From Candidatus Nanopelagicales bacterium (GTDB lineage Bacteria > Actinomycetota > Actinomycetes > S36-B12): a stretch of DNA of 12,099 bases. The translations under genes were made by a program, and so were the position numbers. The stretch lies in NCBI GenBank assembly GCA_938091275.1, contig CALKMY010000001.1, forward strand, positions 1 through 12,099, written 5' to 3'. The notes below the pieces were generated by a model, which saw nothing but the letters and a program-made list of their open reading frames with translations, had not been told where the DNA came from and made no database searches. This document shows positions 1 to 5,962 of the stretch, piece after piece; positions within the stretch are counted from its first letter, which is position 1, and each line of letters opens with the position of its first letter.

Positions 1-67
1 GGACGAAGCGCGAACGGTTATCGCTGATCGGCTCCTCGGTGAGGATGGGGCGTTGACTGATGAGCAC
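1..67 (-). CDS. rpoA: RNA polymerase alpha subunit, N-terminal 22 codons (cut by window edge)
   Basis: Only the first 22 codons are present; the gene continues beyond position 1. The translation starts (GTG as Met) M-L-I-S-Q-R-P-I-L-T-E-E and goes on to N-R-S-R-F-V, which matches the N-terminus of bacterial alpha subunits, usually MLIAQRPTLTEE...RSRF in actinobacteria. Alpha dimerises to nucleate assembly of RNA polymerase, and its C-terminal domain contacts UP elements and activators; neither region can be seen here. The GTG start at 65-67 is supported by a GGGAAGGAA ribosome binding site at 76-84, 8 bases upstream. The position directly after rpsD is the classical alpha-operon place. No better ATG lies nearby. 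Confidence 0.95.
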   Translation of the reverse strand, partial: MLISQRPILTEEPISDNRSRFV

Positions 68-150
68 TGTGACTGTTCCTTCCCGCGACGACCGCTATAT
101 GACGTCGCGTGTTTGACGATCCCCGGTCCGCGGCCAGACCGAGATGGTGC
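68..150 (-). other. rpsD-rpoA intergenic region with two stem-loops
   Basis: This is an 83-base gap. On the transcribed strand two inverted repeats follow the rpsD stop. The first pairs 137-143 with 122-128: 7 bp including one G-U pair, with an 8-base loop. The second pairs 103-109 with 84-90: CGCGACG/CGTCGCG, 7 perfect bp with a 12-base loop. The second stem ends exactly at the rpoA ribosome binding site. Neither is followed by a U-run, so they are not classical intrinsic terminators. A role in mRNA processing or in setting rpoA translation is inference. I found no convincing -35/-10 pair. Confidence 0.5.
76..84 (-). promoter_or_regulatory. Shine-Dalgarno site fixing the GTG start of rpoA
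   Basis: The minus strand reads GGGAAGGAA, 8 bases before the GTG at 67. Its first base is also the last base of a perfect 7-bp stem (84-90 with 103-109), so the hairpin abuts the ribosome binding site. Confidence 0.75.
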
Positions 151-777
151 CTACTTGGAGTACAGCTCGACGATGAGCTGTTCTTGGACAGGGGTGTCGA
201 TGACCGCTCGTTCAGGTAGCGAGTGAACGATGATCCGCATCTTGGAAGGAACTACTTCCAGCCAAGCCGGAACAGTGCGCTCGCCTACCTCGGCGTGGGC
301 CACGACAAAAGGAGTCATTTCTCGGGACGAGGGCTTCACCTCGATGATGTCGTTTGGAGAGACGCGGAAGGACGGGATGTCGACCTTTTTCCCGTTCACC
401 AGGAAGTGTCCGTGGTTCACCAACTGGCGCGCCATATCTCGCGACTTCGCGAAGCCAGCACGAAAAACAACGTTGTCGAGCCGTGATTCCAGGATCCGGA
501 GCAGGTTGTCACCGGTCTTACCCGACTGACGGTTGGCCTCTACGTAGTAGTTGCCGAATTGCTTCTCGAGAAGCCCGTACATACGTACCGCCTTCTGCTT
601 CTCCCGAAGCTGCAGCAGGTACTCACTCTCCTTGGAACGTCCTCGCCCGTGCTGTCCCGGAGGGTACGGACGCTTCTCGAAAGGACATTTCGGCGAATCG
701 CACTTGCTCCCCTTGAGGAACAACTTCATCTTCTCTCGGCGGCAGCGCTTGCAGTCTGCGTCGGTGTATCGCGCCAT
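151..777 (-). CDS. rpsD: 30S ribosomal protein S4, zinc-binding form
   Basis: The protein has 208 residues, the normal length for S4. It is a primary 16S rRNA binder that nucleates 30S assembly and helps shape the mRNA entry site. The N-terminus has cysteines at 9, 12, 26 and 31, the zinc-knuckle arrangement known from Thermus S4, which many bacteria have lost. The S4 RNA-binding domain covers about residues 98-160, including LESRLDNVVFRAGFAKSR and the QLVNHGHFLVNGKKV segment. The C-terminus LIVELYSK is typical. The ATG at 777 has an AAGGAG site at 789-794, 11 bases upstream. It follows rpsK by 31 bases and precedes rpoA. In other bacteria S4 represses its own operon; a candidate RNA target is the structured region upstream of rpsM. 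Confidence 0.98.
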   Translation of the reverse strand: MARYTDADCKRCRREKMKLFLKGSKCDSPKCPFEKRPYPPGQHGRGRSKESEYLLQLREKQKAVRMYGLLEKQFGNYYVEANRQSGKTGDNLLRILESRLDNVVFRAGFAKSRDMARQLVNHGHFLVNGKKVDIPSFRVSPNDIIEVKPSSREMTPFVVAHAEVGERTVPAWLEVVPSKMRIIVHSLPERAVIDTPVQEQLIVELYSK

Positions 778-808
778 AGCTTTCTTTTCTCCTTATTCCT
801 GCACGCGA

Positions 809-1207
809 TCAGACGCGGCGACGCTTCGGGGGACGAGTTCCGTTGTGGGGCACCGGCGTGACGTCGGAGATGGATCCAACTTCCAGACCGGTCGCCTGCA
901 GTGACCGGATCGCGGTCTCCCGACCGGAGCCAGGACCCTTGACGAACACATCGACCTTGCGCATTCCGTGCTCCATCGCACGGCGGGCGGCAGACTCAGC
1001 CGCCAACTGCGCAGCGAACGGCGTGGACTTGCGGCTTCCCTTGAAGCCCACCTGCCCGGCCGATGCCCAGGCGATCACTGCACCCGTGGGATCGGTGATC
1101 GAGATGATGGTGTTGTTGAACGTGCTCTTGATGTGAGCGTGGCCGTGGGCCACATTCTTCTTTTCCTTACGGCGCACCTTCTTGGCGCCGGCAGTCTTGG
1201 GGGGCAT
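809..1207 (-). CDS. rpsK: 30S ribosomal protein S11
   Basis: The protein has 132 residues, within the normal range. S11 sits on the 30S platform beside the E site and mRNA exit and contacts S7 and 16S rRNA. The family core is clear: HIKSTFNNTIISITDPTG at about residues 25-42, then KGSRKSTPFAAQLAAE at about 55-70, and the C-terminal IRSLQATGLEVGSISDVTPVPHNG region ending in the basic PPKRRRV. The N-terminus is strongly basic (KKVRRKEKKN), as in actinobacterial S11. The ATG at 1207 is preceded by AAAGGAAG. It lies 61 bases after rpsM and 31 bases before rpsD, consistent with one rpsM-rpsK-rpsD-rpoA transcript. Confidence 0.98.
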   Translation of the reverse strand: MPPKTAGAKKVRRKEKKNVAHGHAHIKSTFNNTIISITDPTGAVIAWASAGQVGFKGSRKSTPFAAQLAAESAARRAMEHGMRKVDVFVKGPGSGRETAIRSLQATGLEVGSISDVTPVPHNGTRPPKRRRV

Positions 1208-1268
1208 GTCTATCTGCTTCCTTTAGCTTTCCGTGGACGGATGATCGGGTGACGGGCGTCCCAGCCGG

Positions 1269-1640
1269 CTAGGCCTTCTTCTTGCCGGCGACGGTCTTGC
1301 GCGGCCCCTTGCGGGACCGGGCATTGGTGTGGGTGCGCTGACCCCGGACCGGGAGGCCCTTACGGTGACGGATGCCCTGGTAGCAACCGATCTCGACCTT
1401 GCGTCGGATGTCCGCTGCCACCTCGCGTCGAAGGTCACCTTCGACTTTCAGGTTCGCTTCGATCCAGTCGCGCAGTGCGAGGGTCTGGTCGTCCGTGAGG
1501 TCTTTGGCCTTCATCTCCGGATCGATACCGGTGGCCTGCAGAGCCTTGGCTGCCTGTGAGCGGCCAACGCCGTAAATGTAGGTAAGCGCGATCGCCAGGC
1601 GCTTCTCGCGCGGGAGATCGACACCGATCAAACGTGCCAT
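1269..1640 (-). CDS. rpsM: 30S ribosomal protein S13
   Basis: The protein has 123 residues. S13 lies in the head of the small subunit and makes inter-subunit bridges to the large subunit and contacts to P-site tRNA. Visible landmarks are the start MARLIGVDLPREKR, the helix-two-turn-helix segment with TYIYGVGRSQA at about 20-31, the RREVAADIRR region, and the near-invariant GIRHRKGLPVRGQRT followed by TNAR. A lysine-rich tail (GKKKA) ends the protein. The ATG at 1640 gives the canonical N-terminus; its ribosome binding site is weak (AGGA). It is preceded by an unusually long 183-base structured gap after rpmJ, and it is the first gene of the alpha-type group here. Confidence 0.98.
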   Translation of the reverse strand: MARLIGVDLPREKRLAIALTYIYGVGRSQAAKALQATGIDPEMKAKDLTDDQTLALRDWIEANLKVEGDLRREVAADIRRKVEIGCYQGIRHRKGLPVRGQRTHTNARSRKGPRKTVAGKKKA

Positions 1641-1823
1641 GGGGCGGTCCTATCGTTTCTCGTTCACGGGGTTTGCTGAGGGAGTCCACTCCGGTCCGCC
1701 AAGACCGGTCTTCGGCCCCGTGGCCGAAGGTGTCGTCCTCGTCTCGATGGTTACCACCGAGGGAGGGGTCGGGATTTCCCTTTGTGATGGGTGCGCGAGT
1801 TGTCTCTCCCGCTGCACCCGCTA
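1641..1823 (-). promoter_or_regulatory. Structured leader between rpmJ and rpsM, candidate alpha-operon regulatory RNA
   Basis: This 183-base gap holds no ORF I can support. On the transcribed strand, in order, it can form four stem-loops. A (1789-1819) has an outer stem GGGTGC/GCACCC of 6 bp plus 2 and 3 further bp separated by small bulges. B (1743-1761) has 8 bp including one G-U pair and a 3-base loop. C (1710-1729) is CTTCGGCC/GGCCGAAG, 8 perfect bp with a 4-base loop. D (1691-1708) has 6 bp with a 6-base loop. There is no U-run after any of them. Known biology: in E. coli S4 binds an mRNA structure at the start of rpsM. The sequence shows the stems; the regulatory role is inferred from position. 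Confidence 0.5.
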
Positions 1824-1937
1824 CTAGCCCTGACGCTGCTTGTGGCGCGGATTCGAACAAATCACCATGACGCGTCCGTGGCGACGAATCAGCCTGCAGT
1901 TATCGCAGATCTTCTTGACGCTCGGTTGCACCTTCAT
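1824..1937 (-). CDS. rpmJ: 50S ribosomal protein L36, zinc-ribbon form
   Basis: The protein has 37 residues, starting MKVQPSVKKICDNC and ending NPRHKQRQG. It is the smallest large-subunit protein and packs against 23S rRNA near the L6 region. The zinc ligands are all present: C11, C14, C27 and H32, so this is the zinc-dependent form rather than the cysteine-free paralogue some actinobacteria induce when zinc is scarce. The ORF closes with TAG at 1824-1826, and a second in-frame TAG follows immediately at 1821-1823. The ribosome binding site is weak. It lies 38 bases after infA, the classical order, and its C-terminus is followed within 4 bases by the first stem of the leader upstream of rpsM. 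Confidence 0.97.
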   Translation of the reverse strand: MKVQPSVKKICDNCRLIRRHGRVMVICSNPRHKQRQG

Positions 1938-1956
1938 GTGCTCTGTCCGTTCCCTC

Positions 1957-1975
1957 GCGACGCGCGTTGCGTCGA
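1957..1975 (-). other. Stem-loop directly after the infA stop
   Basis: Bases 1958-1963 (CGACGC) pair perfectly with 1969-1974 (GCGTCG) around a 5-base loop. On the transcribed strand the stem begins one base after the infA TAA. No U-run follows, so a classical terminator is unlikely; mRNA stabilisation or processing between infA and rpmJ is possible. A 6-bp stem in GC-rich DNA could be chance. Confidence 0.4.
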
Positions 1976-2197
1976 TTACTTGTAGCGGTAAACGATGCGG
2001 CCGCGGGTGAGGTCATACGGTGACAACTCCACGACGACGCGATCGTCCGGAAGGATCCGGATGTAGTGCATCCGCATCTTTCCACTGATATGAGCGAGCA
2101 CTTCGTGCCCGTTGTCGAGCTCCACGCGGAACATCGCGTTGGGAAGGGACTCGGTGATCGTGCCCTCGAGCTCGATCGCGCCGTCCTTCTTGCCCAT
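1976..2197 (-). CDS. infA: Translation initiation factor IF-1
   Basis: The protein has 73 residues, the standard length. It is a single S1-type OB-fold protein that occupies the A site of the 30S subunit during initiation and assists IF2 and IF3. The sequence starts MGKKDGAIELEGTITESLPN, followed by the conserved AMFRVELDNGHEVLAHISGK segment and the RGRIVYRYK end. The ATG at 2197 is chosen because it gives the family N-terminus and has GAAGGG at 2204-2209. An in-frame GTG at 2257 would add 20 unrelated residues and is not credible. The gene sits downstream of the sulfotransferase gene with a 199-base leader and is followed by rpmJ. Confidence 0.97.
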   Translation of the reverse strand: MGKKDGAIELEGTITESLPNAMFRVELDNGHEVLAHISGKMRMHYIRILPDDRVVVELSPYDLTRGRIVYRYK

Positions 2198-2396
2198 CTG
2201 GTGCCCTTCGCTTCTGCGAACCGGGAATTCCGGCCCACTGACCCGGTCCTCCCGCACACCACGAGGCCACCGCCGTAACGGAGGAGGTTCGAAGATGGAC
2301 GGGGAAGCCCGATCTCAGCCCACGAAGTCTACGCCCCACGGCCCGGGAGGGCACACGGGGGGCAGATAGGCGAAAGCGGCTCCCCCTCGAGGGTCC
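2198..2396 (-). promoter_or_regulatory. 199-base GC-rich leader upstream of infA
   Basis: There is no supportable gene in this gap. On the transcribed strand it contains a 10-base palindrome CCCTCGAGGG (2384-2393) just after the sulfotransferase stop. A two-tier hairpin follows, pairing 2359-2363 with 2333-2337 and 2349-2352 with 2341-2344. A small stem at 2270-2284 has one mismatch. Two adjacent hairpins lie at 2221-2233 and 2207-2220; the last is TTCGC/GCGAA with a 4-base loop, and its arm covers half of the infA ribosome binding site. A weak -10-like TAGACT lies at 2326-2331 without a matching -35. A separate infA promoter or attenuation is plausible but not demonstrated. Confidence 0.35.
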
Positions 2397-3305
2397 TCAG
2401 GTGCGCTCGTGGACCTCGATCCCCTCCTGCAGGAGGCGATCTCGGGTCTGGGCATAGAGCGCCGCCAGCATTTCGGGATCGGCCACCCGCGATGCCCACG
2501 CCCCCACGTTCACCCGGTCAGCGGGCATTTTCTCCGAGAAGTAGCGCCTCATACGGGGTCGGTCCGACAGGCCAAGAAAATCGAGCAGCTCCCCATAGGT
2601 CGCGTCTCGCTCACGAACGACGAGGTCTTCCAACGACACCGTCAGCACCCGCTCGCGAGGTATCTTCCCCAGCGAGTGGTGCGCGCGGCGCATGCGACCC
2701 TCCCACCAGGCAATCGCCGCCTGGGGCGTGGATGGACCCCATGGCTCCGCCATGACCGACGCCGCGGTGTCACGTCCATCGCGGACCATGTGCACGAAGA
2801 GAGCATCGGTTGCTACCTGGAAGATCCGGTCGGCGCAGACGGCGTTTGGAGGGGATGTGTCCACCCAGAATCGTTCGGACGTCACCCCCTGGGCCTTCAT
2901 CAGATCATCCAGGAACTCTCGACCAGCGCCTGCCGGGTCTGCCTTCACACTCGAGTGCAGTTTGCAGATCATCTCCTCCCGTTGCTGCGCTGACATCCCC
3001 CGGTGCAGGCCACTCGATCTTCCCAGCCGATTGGTGCGCTCCCACCACTGCTTTCGCATACGGGAATTGAATTGCCGCGCCACTCCTCCAGGAACCATCG
3101 CCAAGACCTTCACCGTCAACGGAGCATCATCCGTCGGCCCGAGACACACATCCAACAGACCAGCCGAGTCCGTCACACAACGAATTTCGAGGGGCTTGCT
3201 CGCACGCACTTGTGGGTGGCAGCGGAGGAGCTTCGCAAGGATTGTTGTGCCACTTCTCCCCGTGCCACCACTGAAAATAGGGCGAGCCACCGACACCGCC
3301 GACAC
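2397..3305 (-). CDS. PAPS-dependent sulfotransferase family protein inside the ribosomal cluster
   Basis: The protein has 302 residues and looks like a cytosolic sulfotransferase-fold protein, with no signal peptide or membrane segment. The 5'-phosphosulfate loop is GGTGRSGTT at residues 13-21, near the N-terminus as the family requires. The 3'-phosphate region is HMVRDGRDTAASVM at about 172-185, with R175 and the D-G-R-D core. Between them FWVDTSP (147-152) and after them PWGP (188-191), AWWEGRMRR (199-207) and a VSLEDLVVRER segment (about 223-233) fit the Sulfotransfer_3-like group. Such enzymes move sulfate from PAPS to a hydroxyl or amine; the acceptor cannot be predicted. The GTG start at 3305 lies 1 base after the map stop; GTG at codons 4 or 6 is also possible, and no strong ribosome binding site is evident. 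This gene is not part of the conserved cluster. Confidence 0.85.
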   Translation of the reverse strand: MSAVSVARPIFSGGTGRSGTTILAKLLRCHPQVRASKPLEIRCVTDSAGLLDVCLGPTDDAPLTVKVLAMVPGGVARQFNSRMRKQWWERTNRLGRSSGLHRGMSAQQREEMICKLHSSVKADPAGAGREFLDDLMKAQGVTSERFWVDTSPPNAVCADRIFQVATDALFVHMVRDGRDTAASVMAEPWGPSTPQAAIAWWEGRMRRAHHSLGKIPRERVLTVSLEDLVVRERDATYGELLDFLGLSDRPRMRRYFSEKMPADRVNVGAWASRVADPEMLAALYAQTRDRLLQEGIEVHERT

Positions 3306-3306
3306 G

Positions 3307-4089
3307 TTACAGACGGGTGCCTTCCAGTGACGTCAACACCCACGGCCCGTCATCGGTAATTGCGACTGAATGCTCCCAATGGGCCGCGGCCGCGCCGTCG
3401 GAGGTCACGACGGTCCACTGATCATCGAGTACCTGAACATTGGCAGTCCCCATCGTCACCATCGGCTCGATGGCCAGAGCCATTCCCGCCTCGAGACGGG
3501 GGCCACGGCCCGGACGCCCGTAATTTGGTACTGGCGGGTGCATGTGCATCTCAGATCCGATGCCGTGCCCTACGTACTCCTCCACGATTCCGTACCCCCC
3601 GGCACCCCGGATGCACTCCTCAACCCCGTGCCCGATGTCGGACAAGTGGCGACCCACCCGTGCCTGCGCCAGCCCAGCCCACAGCGACGACTGAGTCACC
3701 TCGGACAAGGCAGAGATGTCCTCGGCGGCATCCGGCATCACAATCGATATCGCGGCATCGCCGTGCCAGCCTTCGATGATCGCACCGCAGTCGATCGAGA
3801 CGATGTCAGCCGACTCGATCACCCTCTCCCCTGGAATTCCATGGACAACTTCGTCATTAACCGATGCACAGATCACGGCTGGAAATCCGTGGTACCCGAG
3901 GAAAGATGATGTTGCTCCATGGTCGGCGATGCTCTCTCGGGCAAGGGCATCTAAATCCGCCGTCGTCATACCCACGGCAATTTCCGACCGGATCTTCTCC
4001 AACGTCTTGGCTACAACGAGCCCGGCCTGACGCATGAGCGCGAGTTCGTCGACCGACTTGATCTCGATCGGTTTGCCCTTACCGAACAT
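3307..4089 (-). CDS. map: Type I methionine aminopeptidase
   Basis: The protein has 260 residues. It removes the initiator methionine from nascent proteins at the ribosome exit. It has the pita-bread fold with all expected metal ligands in place: D100 in SIDCGA, D111 in HGDAA, H175 in HGIG, E208 in AIEPM and E239 in WEHSV. H83 (VVHGIP) and H182 match the catalytic and substrate-contact histidines of E. coli MAP. There is no N-terminal zinc-finger or SH3-binding extension. Its ATG (4087-4089) overlaps the adk stop by one base (TGATG), which implies translational coupling. The stop is followed after 1 base by the sulfotransferase GTG. Confidence 0.97.
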   Translation of the reverse strand: MFGKGKPIEIKSVDELALMRQAGLVVAKTLEKIRSEIAVGMTTADLDALARESIADHGATSSFLGYHGFPAVICASVNDEVVHGIPGERVIESADIVSIDCGAIIEGWHGDAAISIVMPDAAEDISALSEVTQSSLWAGLAQARVGRHLSDIGHGVEECIRGAGGYGIVEEYVGHGIGSEMHMHPPVPNYGRPGRGPRLEAGMALAIEPMVTMGTANVQVLDDQWTVVTSDGAAAAHWEHSVAITDDGPWVLTSLEGTRL

Positions 4090-4655
4090 CAGCCGCCGGA
4101 GACAACACTCAGTAGTCGCTCACTGACCTGGTCGACCGTGCCCATGCCGTCGACTTTCGCCAGCAGTCCTCGATCGGAGTACGTCTCGATCAGAGGTGCC
4201 GTCTGGTCGGCATACACCTCGAGGCGGCGGCGAAGCACATCCTCGGTGTCATCGGTTCGCCCTTGCTCCTGAGCACGCTTGACCAGCCGTGAAACGACCT
4301 CGTCGACGTCCACAGTGAGCTCGACCACAACATCGAGGTGGTGGCCGGAAGAGGTGAGCATGGCGTCGAGCTCAGCCACTTGCTCGACCGTGCGCGGGAA
4401 CCCGTCGAGAAGAAAACCAGGTCGGCAATCGTCGCGGGTGAGGCGGTCACGCACCATGGCGTTGGTGATCGAATCGGGGACGTACTCCCCGGCATCCATG
4501 AATGCCTTCGCCTGTTCCCCTAGTTCCGTTCCCTGCGCAACATTCGCCCGAAAGATGTCCCCTGTGGAGATATGCGGAACTCCGAGTCGACCCGCAAGAA
4601 CTCCCGCTTGGGTTCCTTTGCCGGCACCCGGGGGTCCCATGAAAACAAGACGCAT
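4089..4655 (-). CDS. adk: Adenylate kinase, short form
   Basis: The protein has 188 residues and catalyses ATP + AMP to 2 ADP in the cytoplasm. The P-loop GPPGAGKGTQ is at residues 7-16, the AMP-binding helix STGDIFRANV follows at about 30-39, and DGFPRT lies at 84-89. The lid is short, running through RAQEQGRTDDTEDVLRRRL at about 127-145, and carries no zinc cysteines. This is the short class typical of actinobacteria, compared with about 214 residues in E. coli. The ATG at 4655 lies inside the perfect 10-base palindrome CGCATATGCG (4651-4660). The frame stays open upstream into secY, but only this ATG gives the family N-terminus MRLVFMGPPG. It starts 8 bases after the secY stop and overlaps map by one base. 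Confidence 0.97.
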   Translation of the reverse strand: MRLVFMGPPGAGKGTQAGVLAGRLGVPHISTGDIFRANVAQGTELGEQAKAFMDAGEYVPDSITNAMVRDRLTRDDCRPGFLLDGFPRTVEQVAELDAMLTSSGHHLDVVVELTVDVDEVVSRLVKRAQEQGRTDDTEDVLRRRLEVYADQTAPLIETYSDRGLLAKVDGMGTVDQVSERLLSVVSGG

Positions 4656-4663
4656 ATGCGTAC

Positions 4664-5962
4664 CTAGCCCAGGAAGCCTTCGTAGTTCCGCTGCTGCAAC
4701 TGGGATTCGATCTGCTTGACGGTGTCGAGCCCGACACCAACCATGATCAACAGGCTGGTTCCGCCGAAGATGAAGTCGCCGGCCACACCAAGACCTCCGA
4801 ACGCGAAGACCGGCAGCACCGCGATCAGACCGAGGTACAGCGAGCCCGGTGCTGTCAGTCGCGTCAGGACATAGTCCAGATAGTCGGCGGTCGGCTTGCC
4901 GGCGCGAATACCCGGAATGAAGCCGCCGTATTTCTTCATGTTGTCGGCGACATCGGTCGGGTTGAAGGTGATCGAGACGTAGAAGTAGCAGAAGAAGATC
5001 ACCAGTAGGAAATACGTGAGCAAGTACCAGGTTCCTGAGCCCGTGCCGAAATTCTGTTGGACCCACTGGGCCCACGCCGCCTGGCTCCCCGTCAACTGCA
5101 CGAACAGGGTCGGCAGGAACAACAGCGACGACGCGAAGATAACTGGAATGACGCCGGCCATGTTGACCTTCAGCGGGATATACGTGGATGTTCCGCCATA
5201 CATGCGACGGCCGACCATGCGCTTGGCGTACTGAACGGGGACGCGCCGTTGCGCTTGCTCGACGAACACAACGAACGCGATAACCGCGAGTCCGACGAGT
5301 ACCGTGACCGTGAACGTGAACGTTCCCCGGCTGCCGAGGATTCCCGCAAACTGCGCCGGAATGGTGGCGATGATCGCGGTGAAGATTAGGACGCTCATAC
5401 CGTTGCCGACGCCGCGCTCGGTGATGAGTTCTCCGAACCACATGACGACCGCGGTACCCGCCGTCATCACGATGACCATGACGAGAATCACCCAGATGCC
5501 TTGGTTGGGAATGATGGTCTCGTTGCAGCCGCTGAATAGCGCCCCGGGAGTGCGCGCCAAAGACAAGATCGCCGTTGACTGGAGCACCGCAAGACCAATG
5601 GTCACGTAGCGCGTGTACTGGGTGATCTTGGCCTGACCGGCCTGCCCATCCTTCTTCAAGGTTTCGAGCCGAGGAATCACAACGGTCAGCAGTTGCAAGA
5701 TGATGCTGGCCGTGATGTACGGCATGATGCCGAGCGCGAAAACACTCAGCTGCAAAAGTGCTCCGCCACTGAAGAGGTTGATGAGCGCGTACACGGAGTT
5801 GTCCTGAACCACGTCGATACACCGCTGGATCGCGGCGTAGTCAACTCCGGGCGTAGGCAGGACGGCACCGAGTCGGTACAGCCCCAAGAGCCCAAGGGTG
5901 AACAGGATCTTCTTGCGAAGGTCGGGGGTCCGCAGGGCAGCCCCAAACGCACCGATGTGCAT
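4664..5962 (-). CDS. secY: SecY protein translocase channel subunit
   Basis: The protein has 432 residues, the usual length, with about ten hydrophobic segments. It forms the inner-membrane translocation channel with SecE and SecG and works with SecA and the ribosome. Landmarks are the cytosolic start AFGAALRTPDLRKKILFTLG, the plug-region sequence PTPGVDY at about 36-42, LITERGVGNGMSVLIF at about 179-194, NMKKYGGFIPGIRAGKPT at about 341-358 (the C5 loop area that contacts SecA and the ribosome) and the C-terminal ESQLQQRNYEGFLG. The ATG at 5962 has GGGGAGGA a few bases upstream. It follows rplO after a structured 110-base gap and is closely followed by adk. Confidence 0.98.
   Translation of the reverse strand: MHIGAFGAALRTPDLRKKILFTLGLLGLYRLGAVLPTPGVDYAAIQRCIDVVQDNSVYALINLFSGGALLQLSVFALGIMPYITASIILQLLTVVIPRLETLKKDGQAGQAKITQYTRYVTIGLAVLQSTAILSLARTPGALFSGCNETIIPNQGIWVILVMVIVMTAGTAVVMWFGELITERGVGNGMSVLIFTAIIATIPAQFAGILGSRGTFTFTVTVLVGLAVIAFVVFVEQAQRRVPVQYAKRMVGRRMYGGTSTYIPLKVNMAGVIPVIFASSLLFLPTLFVQLTGSQAAWAQWVQQNFGTGSGTWYLLTYFLLVIFFCYFYVSITFNPTDVADNMKKYGGFIPGIRAGKPTADYLDYVLTRLTAPGSLYLGLIAVLPVFAFGGLGVAGDFIFGGTSLLIMVGVGLDTVKQIESQLQQRNYEGFLG

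Noticed and set aside
1710..1729. Perfect 8-bp hairpin as an intrinsic terminator between rpmJ and rpsM
   Set aside because: The transcribed strand continues ACCGGTCTTGG after the stem, with no U-run, and essential co-regulated genes follow; treated as leader structure instead.
2198..2257. Longer infA starting at the in-frame GTG at 2257
   Set aside because: It would add 20 residues unlike any IF1; the ATG at 2197 gives the exact family length and N-terminus with a suitable ribosome binding site.
2326..2331. TAGACT as a -10 promoter element for infA
   Set aside because: It fits TANNNT, but the sequence about 17 bases upstream is GC-rich with no resemblance to TTGACA. Left only as a note in the leader.
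2280..2369. Plus-strand GGAGGAGG followed by an ATG and a 24-codon ORF in the infA leader
   Set aside because: A good ribosome binding site match, but the peptide (rich in Gly, Pro, Thr) resembles nothing I know, no plus-strand promoter is visible, and purine-rich strings are common in this GC-rich gap.
2692..3330. Plus-strand open frame of 212 codons opposite the sulfotransferase gene
   Set aside because: It is antisense to a gene with clear family motifs; GC-rich codon bias keeps the complementary frame open. The product has no recognisable motif and no coherent neighbours.
4656..5822. Open frame running upstream from adk through most of secY, giving an apparent 577-residue fusion protein
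   Set aside because: The upstream part is secY read in the wrong frame; it has Arg/His-rich composition with no recognisable domain, while secY itself is intact in its own frame and adk has a family-standard ATG start at 4655.
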